NCBI GenBank assembly: GCA_029213265.1
Contig: JARGNG010000005.1
Span: forward strand, 1 to 64,000
Direction of reading: 5' to 3'
Origin: Verrucomicrobiales bacterium
GTDB taxonomy: Bacteria; Verrucomicrobiota; Verrucomicrobiia; Verrucomicrobiales; DEV007
DNA length: 64,000 bases
How positions within the stretch are numbered: position 1 is the first letter of the stretch; every line of letters begins with the position of its first letter. Both the position numbers and the translations under genes were made by a program. The notes beneath the pieces were generated by a model, which worked only from the letters and a program-made list of their open reading frames with translations, had not been told where the DNA came from and did no database searches. Positions 44,851 to 54,581 of this stretch are shown here, piece by piece.

Positions 44851-47258
44851 AAAAAATTCTTCCTTTGATTCTGGCTCTCGTTGCGGGAGTCGTCATCGGC
44901 GCCCTTCTCTTTCGAGGAGGCGGCCACGATCACGCTGCCGATGGCGGTGATAATAACCCGGCCTCCACTGCGGCCGAAACCTGGACGTGCTCGATGCACC
45001 CGCAGGTGCAGGCCCCCAAGCCGGGTCTCTGCCCCATCTGTGCAATGGCACTGATTCCTCTCAGCGAACTCGGAGGCGGTGGAGAAGGACGGGTGTATTC
45101 GATGTCCCCGGCTTCGAAGATTCTCGCCGGAATCTCGACCACCAAAGTAGTGCGCCGGTTTCCAGAAGCCGAAATCCGTCTTTATGGAACTGTCGCCTAC
45201 GATGAGACAAAGCAGGAGATGATCTCGGCCCGCTTTCCCGGACGGATGGACAAGCTCTTCGTCGACTACAACGGGATTCGCGTGAAGGAAGGGGATCACC
45301 TCGGGAAAATTTACAGCCCGGAGCTGCTCGCCGCGCAGAGCGAACTCCTCTCGGCCAAGCGGTTCAACAATTCCGACTCTCTCCGCATCGCCCGCGACAA
45401 ACTCCGGCTCTGGGGATTTCCCGTATCACGGATCAATGAAATCGAGGCGTCAGGGAAGATCTCCGATCGGCTCATGATCGACGCTCCCGCCACCGGAATC
45501 GTGACTCACAAAAATGTGAAAGAAGGCGAATACGTCCAGACTGGAATGTCGTTGTTCACGATCAACACGCTCGATCAACTCTGGGTCCTCTTCGATGCCT
45601 ACGAATCCGATAAGCCCTGGCTCCGGTTCGGCCAGAAGATCTCCTTCACCGCGGAGGCCATTCCGGGAAAAGTGTTCGAAGGACAAATTTCGTTTATTGC
45701 TCCCGAGCTCGATCCGAAAACCCGCACCGTGAAAGTCCGGGTGAATTTCGAAAACCCTGACGAAATGCTCAAACCGGGGATGTTCGTTCGTGGCATCGTT
45801 TCCGCAAAGGTCGCCGGTTCGGGCCGGGTCATCGATCCAAGCCTCGCCGGAAAATGGATCAGCCCGATGCATCCGGAGGTCGTCAAAGATGGTCCCGGTC
45901 AGTGCGATGTGTGCGGAATGGATCTCGTCCCGGCGGAAAAACTTGGCTACACCGTTGTCGGGTCGGAAGGAGACGGCCCTCTCGTGATCCCAGTCAGCGC
46001 GGTGCTCAACACAGGCAAGCGATCCGTCGTTTATGTGGAGAAGCCGGACACAGAAGAGCCGACCTACGAAGGGCGGGAGATCCTTCTCGGTTCCCGTGCC
46101 GGCGATGTGTATCTCGTCGAGGCGGGCCTGAAAAATGGCGAAGAGGTCGTCAGTGAAGGAGCCTTTGCGATCGACAGTGCCCTGCAGATTCAGGCGCGTC
46201 CGAGCATGATGTCTCCCGGCGACGAAGGAGGCAGGCTTTTTCCGAGAGAAGAGGTGCCGTACAATTTCCTCACCTGGATTGATGGGATTCTCAAGTCCTA
46301 CTTTGCGATGCAGGACGGACTCGCGAAGGACTCACTGGAGGAGGCACAGGACGCAGTTGAAGAGATGGAGAAAAATATCGCGAGGCTCTCGACAGACACA
46401 TTGTCCCCGAAAACGAAGGACGTCTGGACGGAAATGAAGGACCGATTGAGTACTACTCTTTTGTCTCTCAAAACCAGGGAAGAGATTGAGCCCTTCCGGG
46501 CCAACTTCCAGGATCTAACCCTCCTCACAGACGAAATGGTGAGGCGTTTCGGAACCGCTCATCTTCCGGTCTACTCCCACTACTGCCCGATGGCGCTTGA
46601 TGACAAGGGTGCGAGTTGGTTGCAGCCGGACAAGAACCTGCTCAACCCGTATTTTGGCGCATCGATGCTGCAATGCGGCGAACTCAGCGAGCAGGTCGCG
46701 AAAGCAAAGGCCATCCCCCTGGATGAAAAGGCAACAGGAGAGGTGAATGCGGTCCTCGATGCCTACTTCTCCTTGCAGGCCGCTCTTGCCGGAGACTCTG
46801 TCGAAGGGGCAAAGCAGGCCTCGATTCAGATGAAAAAACAAGCCGACTCATTTCCAGAAATGGCTGAAAACAATCCGATGGCGGCTTTCCCGATGAAAAA
46901 CCTGGGAAGGATTCTCTCTTCGACCACTTCGGCGATCGCGGCATCTGATTCGATTGCGGTCCAGCGGGTCAGCTTTAAGACTGTTTCGGAATTCGTCGAA
47001 GACTTCATCACTCTATTCGGTGGTGATCTCGAAAGAACCGTAGTCAAAGCGCACTGCCCAATGGCCTTCAACGACGCCGGTGCCAACTGGTTGCAGACCG
47101 GAACGGAGATTTTGAATCCCTATTTCGGTGCGGAGATGCTGAGGTGCGGGGAGATCACCGATCAACTATCCGGTGCGCCCGTTCTCACGCCAAAGAAAGA
47201 CAAAGCCTCCTCGACGCCGTCTGCAGATACAGAGAAACCCGCGGTCCACCAACACTGA
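44847..47258 (+). CDS. CusB-like periplasmic adaptor with two metal-binding modules and two DUF3347 domains
   Basis: 803 residues, about twice the usual CusB. After an N-terminal membrane anchor (about 4-22) comes a heavy-metal-binding module (CSMHPQV...CPICAMALIP, about 51-76), then the membrane-fusion core (YDETKQEMISARFPGRMDKL, IDAPATGIVTHKNVKEGEY). A second module (SPMHPEV...CDVCGMDLVP, about 338-363) is set in the C-terminal part, and two DUF3347 domains follow (about 470-615 and 615-775; HYCPMALDD...MLQCGE and HCPMAFNDAG...MLRCGE). The tail KAS...PAVHQH is His-containing. It likely collects periplasmic Cu(I)/Ag(I) for the pump. The final TGA overlaps the next ATG by one base (TGATG). 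Confidence 0.92.
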   Translation: MKKILPLILALVAGVVIGALLFRGGGHDHAADGGDNNPASTAAETWTCSMHPQVQAPKPGLCPICAMALIPLSELGGGGEGRVYSMSPASKILAGISTTKVVRRFPEAEIRLYGTVAYDETKQEMISARFPGRMDKLFVDYNGIRVKEGDHLGKIYSPELLAAQSELLSAKRFNNSDSLRIARDKLRLWGFPVSRINEIEASGKISDRLMIDAPATGIVTHKNVKEGEYVQTGMSLFTINTLDQLWVLFDAYESDKPWLRFGQKISFTAEAIPGKVFEGQISFIAPELDPKTRTVKVRVNFENPDEMLKPGMFVRGIVSAKVAGSGRVIDPSLAGKWISPMHPEVVKDGPGQCDVCGMDLVPAEKLGYTVVGSEGDGPLVIPVSAVLNTGKRSVVYVEKPDTEEPTYEGREILLGSRAGDVYLVEAGLKNGEEVVSEGAFAIDSALQIQARPSMMSPGDEGGRLFPREEVPYNFLTWIDGILKSYFAMQDGLAKDSLEEAQDAVEEMEKNIARLSTDTLSPKTKDVWTEMKDRLSTTLLSLKTREEIEPFRANFQDLTLLTDEMVRRFGTAHLPVYSHYCPMALDDKGASWLQPDKNLLNPYFGASMLQCGELSEQVAKAKAIPLDEKATGEVNAVLDAYFSLQAALAGDSVEGAKQASIQMKKQADSFPEMAENNPMAAFPMKNLGRILSSTTSAIAASDSIAVQRVSFKTVSEFVEDFITLFGGDLERTVVKAHCPMAFNDAGANWLQTGTEILNPYFGAEMLRCGEITDQLSGAPVLTPKKDKASSTPSADTEKPAVHQH

Positions 47259-50200
47259 TGAAAGATCCCACCCCTACCGGACCGGTGGCATCGTTCATTC
47301 GATTCTGCCTCACGAACAAACTCGTGGTCCTTCTCATCGCCGGAGCACTGGCGGTGGCAGGACTGCTCACGGCACCATTCAAACTCGATCTCGGCGGCCT
47401 GCCGCGATTTCAAGTGCCGGTCGACGCGATTCCCGACATCGGCGAAAACCAGCAGATCATCTTTACCGAGTGGATGGGACGATCTCCCCAGGATATTGAG
47501 GACCAGATCACCTATCCGCTCACTGCGGCTTTGTTAGGGATTCCTGAAGTGAAGACGATTCGGAGTTACTCCTACTTCGGCTTTTCCAGTGTCTACGTGA
47601 TTTTTAACGAAAACGCCGGGTGGGACTGGTCGCGGGCGAAAATCCTCGAAAAGCTCAACAGTCTGCCTGCGGGGACTTTACCTCCCGAAGTCAGCCCCGC
47701 ACTCGGGCCGGATGCGACTGCGCTCGGGCAGGTTTTCTGGTACACGCTCGAAGGGCGCGATCCCGAAGGAAATCCGGCGCCCGGTTGGGATCTCCAGGAG
47801 TTGCGCAGCATCCAGGACTTCTACGTTCGCTACGCCCTCCAATCAACCGACGGCGTCGCCGAAGTCGCCTCGATCGGTGGTTTCCAGCGGGAATATCAAA
47901 TCGATGTCGATCCGGACGCAATGAGGGCCTACGGCATTTCCCTCGGACAGGTCTTTGCGGCGGTAAAGGATTCCAACCTCGATGTCGGAGCCCGCACCAT
48001 CGAGATCAACCGGATCGAATACGTCATCCGTGGACGGGGGTTTGTGACTTCCCTCGATGATTTGCGAAAGGCGGTCATCGCTGCGCCCGGCGATGTTCCC
48101 ATCACCCTTGATGAAATCGCCGATGTCAGTTTCGGCCCGGCCCTTCGGCGCGGAGTCCTCGACAAGGCAGGCGCCGAAGTAGTCGGCGGAGTCGTCGTGG
48201 CGCGCTACGGAGCAAACCCCATGGCGACGATTGAGGCGGTGAAAGAGCAGATTGAAACCATCGCGAGTGGTTTGCCGAAAAAGACACTGGAAGACGGAAC
48301 TGTCAGTCAGGTAACGATTGTTCCCTTCTACGACCGGACCGGGCTGATCAACGAAACGCTCGAGACGCTTCGGGTCGCACTGACCGAGGAGATTCTCATC
48401 ACGATCATCGTGGTGCTCTTGTTAGTCTTTCACCTGAGAAGTGCGGCACTGATTTCCCTGATGCTCCCCGGAGCGGTCCTGCTCACCTTTCTCGCCATGA
48501 AGCGATTTGGAGTCGATGCAAACATTGTCGCTCTGTCAGGAATTGCGATCGCGATCGGGACCATCGTTGACATGGGCGTCGTGCTTTGTGAAAACGTGCT
48601 CCGTGCCATCGAGGAAGCCGAGGACGACGAACCGCGGCTCCAGGTCATCTATCGCGCCTGCGCCGAGGTGGGAGGCGCGGTGCTCACGGCGGTGATGACG
48701 ACGGTGATCAGCTTTCTCCCCGTCTTTGCAATGGAGGGGGCCGAGGGCAAGCTTTTCAAACCACTCGCCTACACCAAGACCTTCGCCCTCGTCTCGTCCA
48801 TCATCATTGCCTTGGCGGTGCTCCCACCCCTGATCCATCTGCTCTTTAAACGCCGACTCGACCGTGTCCACGAGGAGAAACCGCGCTTTCACCGGATCGG
48901 GTTGTTTGCGATCGCCTTCTTCGTGGCCCTCTATCTCGGGAGTTCGTGGGAGCCGCTCGGGCCGACCTACGGACTGCTCAATCATGTCTTCGTGATCGTG
49001 CTCGTAGGAGGGCTCATCGCGGCGGCCTGGGGATTCATCCAGATCTACGAGCGTGTTCTCCGTTTCTTTCTCCGCACGAAGTGGCTTCTGATCGGCATCG
49101 TCCTCGTGGTCGTCAGTTCCGGCGTCCTGGTCTGGAAGGGCCTCGGCAAGGAATTCATGCCTGCCCTGAATGAGGGCTCGTTTCTCTACATGCCGACGAC
49201 GATGCCACATGCTTCGATCGGAGAGGCAAAGAGGGTTCTGCAATTGCAGGACAAGGCGATCAACGCGATTCCCGAAGTCGAAACGGTCGTCGGCAAAATC
49301 GGTCGGGTCGATAGTTCGCTGGATCCTGCTCCGGTCTCCATGATCGAGACCATCATCACTTACAAACCCGAGTGGATGGTTGATGAAAACGGAAAACGAG
49401 TTCGCCAGTGGCGGGATGAAATCAAATCCCCCGACGATATCTGGAAAGAAATCACCCGGGTTGCGGAAGTGCCCGGCGTGACCTCCGCCCCGAAACTGCA
49501 ACCGATCGAGACCCGCATCGTCATGCTCCAGACCGGAATGCGCGCGCCGATGGGGCTCAAAGTCTACGGCCCCGATCTCGAAACGCTGGAATCGGTCGCT
49601 CTGGAAATTGAGGCGCTTCTCAAAGGCGTTCCCGGCATCGATCCGGCGACGGTCTTCGCCGATCGCGTGGTCGGCAAACCCTATCTTGAGATTAACATCG
49701 ATCGCGAGGCAATCGCCCGCTACGGGATCAGCATTCGCGGGGTGCAGGATGTCATCGAGGTGGCGGTCGGAGGTCGCCGTATCACCACCACGGTCGAAGG
49801 CCGCGAGCGTTACCCGGTCCGCGTCCGCTACGTGAGGGAGCGTCGCGACTCGATCGAAGAATTGGCGGAAATTCTCGTTCCCGCACCTGACGGGACCCAG
49901 ATTCCTCTCGGACAGCTCGCCGAAATCGAATTTGTCCGCGGTCCGCAGGCGATCAAGAGCGAGGACACCTTTCTCGTCGCTTACGTCATTTTCGACAAGA
50001 AGGCCGGAAATGCCGAAGTCAGCGTGGTCCAGGAAGCCGACGCCGTGCTCAAAGATCACATCGAGCGCGGACTTTTCGACCTACCGGCCGGGGTGAGTTA
50101 CAAATTCACCGGATCGTATGAGAACCAGGTTCGCGCCGAGAGCCGGCTCATGCTCATCGTGCCGGTGGCGTTGCTCATGATCTTCCTGATCATCTATCTG

Positions 50201-50755
50201 CAGTTCCGCAGGGTCAGCACCTCGCTGCTCGTCTTCAGTGGAATTTTTGTGGCCTGGTCAGGGGGATTCATGATGATCTGGCTCTACAACCAGTCGTGGT
50301 TTCTCGATTTTTCCCTGCTCGGGATTGATTTTCGAAACCTCTTCCAGATCAACCCCGTCAATCTCAGCGTCGCGGTCTGGGTCGGCTTTCTCGCGCTCTT
50401 TGGTATCGCGACAGACGACGGTGTCCTTATGGGCACGTATCTGCAGCAGCGTTTCAAAGAGACCAAGCCGGACTCCATCGAAAGCATCCGCGAAGCCACG
50501 GTGGAGGCAGCCGTCAAACGAAACCGCCCCGCCATGATGACGACCGCTACGACTCTGCTCGCGCTCATCCCTGTGCTCACGAGCACCGGTCGGGGCTCTG
50601 ACGTCATGGTCCCCATGGCGATTCCCACCTTCGGCGGCATGACGGTGGCGGTCCTCACTGTTTTTGTCGTTCCGACCCTCTACTGCTGGATCGAAGAGAT
50701 CCGGCTCCGCCACCAACAAAGAAAGCAAAAGAAACAAACCAACCTGACTTCATGA
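47258..50755 (+). CDS. CusA-like heavy-metal efflux RND pump
   Basis: 1165 residues, a normal HME-RND length, from the ATG at 47258 (an upstream in-frame stretch lacks a signal). The N-terminal span (FIRFCLTNKLVVLLIAGALA), VPVDAIPDIGENQQIIFTEW and SPQDIEDQITYPL are CusA/CzcA signatures. Middle spans and the proton-relay segment (GIAIAIGTIVDMGVVLCENV) and the metal-path Met-rich loops (TTMPHASIGEAKRVL) fit. The C-terminal spans (GTYLQQRFKETKP, NRPAMMTTATTLLALIPVL) complete it. Exports Cu(I)/Ag(I) or divalent cations across the envelope with the adaptor and channel. ATGA overlap with the YHS lipoprotein. Confidence 0.93.
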   Translation: MKDPTPTGPVASFIRFCLTNKLVVLLIAGALAVAGLLTAPFKLDLGGLPRFQVPVDAIPDIGENQQIIFTEWMGRSPQDIEDQITYPLTAALLGIPEVKTIRSYSYFGFSSVYVIFNENAGWDWSRAKILEKLNSLPAGTLPPEVSPALGPDATALGQVFWYTLEGRDPEGNPAPGWDLQELRSIQDFYVRYALQSTDGVAEVASIGGFQREYQIDVDPDAMRAYGISLGQVFAAVKDSNLDVGARTIEINRIEYVIRGRGFVTSLDDLRKAVIAAPGDVPITLDEIADVSFGPALRRGVLDKAGAEVVGGVVVARYGANPMATIEAVKEQIETIASGLPKKTLEDGTVSQVTIVPFYDRTGLINETLETLRVALTEEILITIIVVLLLVFHLRSAALISLMLPGAVLLTFLAMKRFGVDANIVALSGIAIAIGTIVDMGVVLCENVLRAIEEAEDDEPRLQVIYRACAEVGGAVLTAVMTTVISFLPVFAMEGAEGKLFKPLAYTKTFALVSSIIIALAVLPPLIHLLFKRRLDRVHEEKPRFHRIGLFAIAFFVALYLGSSWEPLGPTYGLLNHVFVIVLVGGLIAAAWGFIQIYERVLRFFLRTKWLLIGIVLVVVSSGVLVWKGLGKEFMPALNEGSFLYMPTTMPHASIGEAKRVLQLQDKAINAIPEVETVVGKIGRVDSSLDPAPVSMIETIITYKPEWMVDENGKRVRQWRDEIKSPDDIWKEITRVAEVPGVTSAPKLQPIETRIVMLQTGMRAPMGLKVYGPDLETLESVALEIEALLKGVPGIDPATVFADRVVGKPYLEINIDREAIARYGISIRGVQDVIEVAVGGRRITTTVEGRERYPVRVRYVRERRDSIEELAEILVPAPDGTQIPLGQLAEIEFVRGPQAIKSEDTFLVAYVIFDKKAGNAEVSVVQEADAVLKDHIERGLFDLPAGVSYKFTGSYENQVRAESRLMLIVPVALLMIFLIIYLQFRRVSTSLLVFSGIFVAWSGGFMMIWLYNQSWFLDFSLLGIDFRNLFQINPVNLSVAVWVGFLALFGIATDDGVLMGTYLQQRFKETKPDSIESIREATVEAAVKRNRPAMMTTATTLLALIPVLTSTGRGSDVMVPMAIPTFGGMTVAVLTVFVVPTLYCWIEEIRLRHQQRKQKKQTNLTS

Positions 50756-51015
50756 AACGGAAATCCACCCTGCTCACACTCACCGCTGCGCTCGCGCTCG
50801 GGCTCGCTGCCTGCACCGGAAAAAAAGATGCCCAGACTGCCGACGGCGATCAAGCAGCTGCACAAACCGTTTGCCCCGTTTCCGGAGAGGAACTTGGCAG
50901 CATGGGCGAACCCATCGTCATGACCTACGAAGGAAAAGAGGTGAAACTCTGCTGCAAAAGCTGCATCAAGAAATTTGAAGCTGACCCGGCGAAATATGCG
51001 GCCAAAGTAGATTGA
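50752..51015 (+). CDS. YHS-domain lipoprotein
   Basis: 87 residues. The lipoprotein signal ends in ALGLAACTGK (Cys about residue 21). The mature part is one YHS-like unit: CPVSGEELGSMGEPIVM ... KLCCKSCIKKFEADPAKYAA, with the C-C-x-x-C cluster seen in the protein at 42712. It overlaps the CusA stop by 4 bases. It is probably an outer- or inner-membrane-tethered metal carrier that hands ions to the pump. Confidence 0.85.
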   Translation: MKRKSTLLTLTAALALGLAACTGKKDAQTADGDQAAAQTVCPVSGEELGSMGEPIVMTYEGKEVKLCCKSCIKKFEADPAKYAAKVD

Positions 51016-51037
51016 TCATTGAGCCTGCCTTTGACCC

Positions 51038-51068
51038 AACAGGGTTGGGTCAGGGAATCAACCCTCTT
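51038..51068. repeat. Palindromic repeat, copy C (intergenic)
   Basis: AACAGGGT (51038-51045), 15 bases, ACCCTCTT (51061-51068), the 8-15-8 layout of copy B; an overlapping hairpin TTGACCCAAC (51031-51040)/GTTGGGTCAG (51044-51053) also forms. It sits between the YHS lipoprotein and the ATPase gene. Confidence 0.6.
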
Positions 51069-51075
51069 ACATCTG

Positions 51076-53406
51076 ATGTCGGAAGAGCAAAAACCAGAAC
51101 ACTGCTGCGGTTGCGGATCGGAGCCTTCGCAATCAGCAGCCCCGAAGTCCGCAGTCCCATCGGACGCCGGGCTGAAATATACCTGCCCGATGCACCCCGA
51201 GATCGTCGAGGATGAACCGGCGGATTGCCCCAAGTGCGGCATGGCCCTCGAACCGATGGGACTTCCTGCGACCGCTTCGAAAACCATTTACACCTGCCCG
51301 ATGCATCCCGAGGTCGAGCAGGGTCATCCGGGGGACTGTCCCCAATGCGGGATGGCGCTTGAGCCGAAGGAAGTTTCTTCCGGGACAGATGAGCATGCCG
51401 AAGCGGAGATTCGATTTCTCGCGAAGCGTTTCTGGATCGGGGCGGCCCTCACGATTCCCGTTCTCATCGTCGCGATGGGGAAAATGATCCCCGGCCTTAC
51501 CTTTCCCGCCTGGTCCAAGTGGATCGAGTTTGGACTCACGACACCAGTGGTCTTCTGGTGCGGCTGGCTCTTTTTCCAAAAAGGGTGGAAGTCGATTCTC
51601 AATCGCAGCCCGAACATGTTCACCCTCATCATGATCGGGGTCGGAGCAGCCTATCTTTTCAGTGCGGTTGCGGTGTTGTTTCCCGGCATTTTTCCGGAAT
51701 CCTTTCGAACGCATGGCGACGGTTCCACGGGGGAGGTCGGCTTGTATTTTGAAGCCGCAGCCGTCATCACAGTTCTCGTTTTGTTAGGCCAGTGGCTCGA
51801 AGCCAGGGCCCGGGGAAAGACAGGGGAGGCAATCCAGTCTCTCCTCAGTCTCGCCGCGAATACCGCGCACCGCCTGCGTGAGGGTAAGGAAGAGGATGTC
51901 TCCGTTGAAGAAATCGAGCCTGGCGATCTCCTGCGGGTGAAGCCCGGGGAAAAAATCCCTCTCGATGGAATCATCACGGAAGGGAAAAGTCATATCGACG
52001 AATCCATGATTACCGGCGAGCCCGTTCCAGTGGAGCGGAGCGAAGGCGATGAGGTCATCGGCGCGACGGTAAACCAGACCGGAGCCTTCACGATGCGGGC
52101 GGAGAAAGTGGGAAGTGAAACGCTTCTCTCCCAGATTGTTCAGATGGTAGCAGAGGCGCAACGCAGCCGTGCCCCGATCCAGAAACTCGCCGACACCGTT
52201 GCAGGGTGGTTTGTTCCCGCGGTCATCCTGGTTGCGATCATCACGTTTATTGTCTGGGCGATCTGGGGGCCGGCTCCTGCGATGGCCTTTGCGATCGTGA
52301 ATGCCGTCTCCGTTCTCATCATCGCCTGCCCCTGCGCACTCGGCCTTGCGACCCCGATGTCGATCATGGTGGGAGTCGGGCGGGCAGCTCAGGCGGGCAT
52401 CCTGATCAAAAATGCGGAGGCCCTCGAACGAATCGAAAAGGTCGACCTGCTCATCACGGACAAGACGGGGACCCTGACGGCAGGTCATCCCGATGTGACC
52501 GATCTCATCCCCTTTGGAACACTTCCAGAGGACGAATTGCTCCAACGGTCGGCCGCCCTGGAATCCAACAGTGAACACCCGATCGCCCGTGCCATCGTTC
52601 GGAAAGCCAGGGGAGGTTCGCTCGAACTGGAGGACGTGCAGGACTTCGAGTCCCACACCGGTGGCGGAGTCAGCGGAACCGTCGGTGGAAAGGGCATCGC
52701 AATTGGAAAACCCGGGTTCATCGAGTCTCGGAATGTCTCGCTTCCCGCTGAATTAATCACTAAGGCGGATCAACTTCAGGCCGAGGCAAAAACTGTCGCC
52801 TGGGTTGCGATCGACGGCGAGGTAGTCGGTTTATTAGGCATCTCGGATCCCATCAAAGAGACCACATCGGCAGCGGTGGAGGCGCTGCATGCCCGCGGGA
52901 TCCGGCTCATCATGGCAACCGGTGACAACGAATCGACCGCCCGCGCCGTTGGTCGGGAGCTCGGGATCGACGAAATTCACGCCGGACTCTCACCGGAGGA
53001 CAAGATCAACCTCGTGAAACGCCTTCGCTCGGAAGGGCATGTCGTTGCGATGGCGGGGGACGGGATCAATGACGCGCCCGCTCTTGCTGAAGCGGACGTC
53101 GGCATTGCAATGGGCACGGGCACCGACGTCGCGATCGAAAGCGCTTCCGTGACATTAGTGAAAGGCGATCTCAACGGCATCGCGAACGCCATCACGGTCG
53201 GGCGGAAAGTCATGGGCAACATCCGTCAGAATCTCGTCTTTGCCTTCGGCTACAACATGATCGGTGTGCCGATCGCCGCCGGAATCCTCTACCCGTTCGT
53301 GGGAATCCTTCTCAGTCCCATGATCGCAGGAGCCGCGATGAGCTTCAGCTCCGTTTCCGTGATCTTGAATTCACTGCGGTTGCGACGGATGAACCTGGAA
53401 AGGTAA
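51076..53406 (+). CDS. Cu(I)/Ag(I)-type P1B ATPase with two N-terminal metal-binding modules
   Basis: 776 residues from the ATG at 51076 (an upstream TTG would read through the palindromic repeat). In place of HMA domains the N-terminus has HCCGCGS (about 12-18) and two modules of the type MHPE...[10 protein letters not shown] (about 35-62) and MHPE...[10 protein letters not shown] (71-98). Core motifs: [21 protein letters not shown], the CPC in [55 protein letters not shown] and the C-terminal [16 protein letters not shown] of copper pumps. It exports Cu(I) from the cytoplasm to the periplasm, where the Cus-like system takes over. Absence of HMA domains is notable. Confidence 0.93.
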   Translation: MSEEQKPEHCCGCGSEPSQSAAPKSAVPSDAGLKYTCPMHPEIVEDEPADCPKCGMALEPMGLPATASKTIYTCPMHPEVEQGHPGDCPQCGMALEPKEVSSGTDEHAEAEIRFLAKRFWIGAALTIPVLIVAMGKMIPGLTFPAWSKWIEFGLTTPVVFWCGWLFFQKGWKSILNRSPNMFTLIMIGVGAAYLFSAVAVLFPGIFPESFRTHGDGSTGEVGLYFEAAAVITVLVLLGQWLEARARGKTGEAIQSLLSLAANTAHRLREGKEEDVSVEEIEPGDLLRVKPGEKIPLDGIITEGKSHIDESMITGEPVPVERSEGDEVIGATVNQTGAFTMRAEKVGSETLLSQIVQMVAEAQRSRAPIQKLADTVAGWFVPAVILVAIITFIVWAIWGPAPAMAFAIVNAVSVLIIACPCALGLATPMSIMVGVGRAAQAGILIKNAEALERIEKVDLLITDKTGTLTAGHPDVTDLIPFGTLPEDELLQRSAALESNSEHPIARAIVRKARGGSLELEDVQDFESHTGGGVSGTVGGKGIAIGKPGFIESRNVSLPAELITKADQLQAEAKTVAWVAIDGEVVGLLGISDPIKETTSAAVEALHARGIRLIMATGDNESTARAVGRELGIDEIHAGLSPEDKINLVKRLRSEGHVVAMAGDGINDAPALAEADVGIAMGTGTDVAIESASVTLVKGDLNGIANAITVGRKVMGNIRQNLVFAFGYNMIGVPIAAGILYPFVGILLSPMIAGAAMSFSSVSVILNSLRLRRMNLER

Positions 53407-53432
53407 TTTCGGGACTCGGGGTCGCCCGGAAA

Positions 53433-53560
53433 CTACAACTCCTCCACCACCCAGGTTTCCACACGCTTTCTTCCGTCTACGTGCCGGAGTTTCGCTTCGG
53501 CCGATTTGCGAACTTCGCAAAAGTAGCGGAAGAGAAGAGGGCCGTCACGACTCCGGCTCG
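53433..53560 (-). pseudogene. Possible coding remnant beside the CDF gene
   Basis: On the minus strand a frame open to the TAG at 53433-53435 reads like protein (RDGPLLFRYFCEVRKSAEAK, then HVDGRKRVETWVVEEL) but has no start codon and begins inside the 3' end of the CDF gene in another frame. It may be the end of a deleted gene or chance. Nothing else of note is seen in the 138-base gap. Confidence 0.25.
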
Positions 53561-54459
53561 TGATGGTCGTGCGGATCCGGATCCGAATTTTCCTCCCGCT
53601 GGGGGCAATCCTCGGACGCCGATTCCATCTCGAGAGTGATGTGTTCGAAGGTGGAATCGTTCAACAGGCCCCGAATTTCGTGGCGGATTCTCTGATCGTC
53701 GGCCTTGCCGTCCTCGCGAACGACGTGGGCCGAGAGAACATGGCTTTCCCCGTCGATCGACCAGGAGTGGATGTGATGAAGCGAATCGACGCCTTCAATT
53801 TCGGTGGCCTGATCGATGAAGGACTCGAGGTCAAACCCTTCCGGAGTCGTTTGGAGAAACACGGCCGCGACTTTCTTCAAATTTCTCCCCACGTTCCAGA
53901 GAATGACCAGGGAAATCCCGATCGAGAGGATCGGGTCCACGATCGGCACATCCCAGATCGCCATGATGCCGGCCCCGATCAGCACCACTACCCAGCCGAG
54001 CGCATCTTCGATCAAGTGCCAGCTGACCAGTTTCTCGGTGAGAGAGCTCCCACGCTTGACCCGCAGAACTGCGGCCCCGTTGAAGACCACGCCGAGCACC
54101 GCCAGCGCGATCATTCCGGAGACACGAACCTCCTGCGGATCGAAGAGTCTTTCGATGGACTTCCAAAGGACGAAGCCGAGGCCAACGAGAAGGACGAGGC
54201 CGGTGATGAGTCCCCCGAGAAGGCGATAGCGACGATAGCCGTAGGTGAGCTGGCTGGTGCGGCCCTTCTTCGAGAGGCGATCAAAGTACCAGGCCAGCCC
54301 CAGCGAAAGCGAGTCTCCGAGATCGTGGACCGCATCCGAAAGAATCGCGATGCTATTGGTCCAGATTCCCCCGATGATCTCAATGATCGTGAACGCGAGG
54401 TTCAGGAAAAAGGCGACTTTCAGATTGTCGCTGCTTCCGTGATGATGATCGTGGGGCAT
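53545..54459 (-). CDS. Cation-diffusion facilitator (CzcD/ZitB-like)
   Basis: 304 residues from the ATG at 54459 (MPHDHHHGSSDN). His-rich N-terminus (HDHHHG) and C-terminus (DPHDHHEPES) flank six predicted spans. The transport-site motif ILSDAVHDLGDSLSLGLAW (D-x-x-x-D region) and the second one, SWHLIEDALGWVVVLIGAGI (H-x-x-x-D), are clear. A C-terminal cytoplasmic domain (VDSLHHIHSWSIDGESHVL) carries further His. It exports Zn(II) or a related divalent ion from the cytoplasm. It is convergent with the copper ATPase gene and may belong to the same metal-resistance island. Confidence 0.93.
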   Translation of the reverse strand: MPHDHHHGSSDNLKVAFFLNLAFTIIEIIGGIWTNSIAILSDAVHDLGDSLSLGLAWYFDRLSKKGRTSQLTYGYRRYRLLGGLITGLVLLVGLGFVLWKSIERLFDPQEVRVSGMIALAVLGVVFNGAAVLRVKRGSSLTEKLVSWHLIEDALGWVVVLIGAGIMAIWDVPIVDPILSIGISLVILWNVGRNLKKVAAVFLQTTPEGFDLESFIDQATEIEGVDSLHHIHSWSIDGESHVLSAHVVREDGKADDQRIRHEIRGLLNDSTFEHITLEMESASEDCPQREENSDPDPHDHHEPES

Positions 54460-54581
54460 GCGGTAGACGGAGAAAATCGTAGTTGAGCCACGATCGCAAT
54501 CCAACTCCAAACTGACCGCAAATCGTAGAATACTTTTCCGGCGAAAGGAAACCGGTGCGCCACCGTCTCAGACTCCATCCC

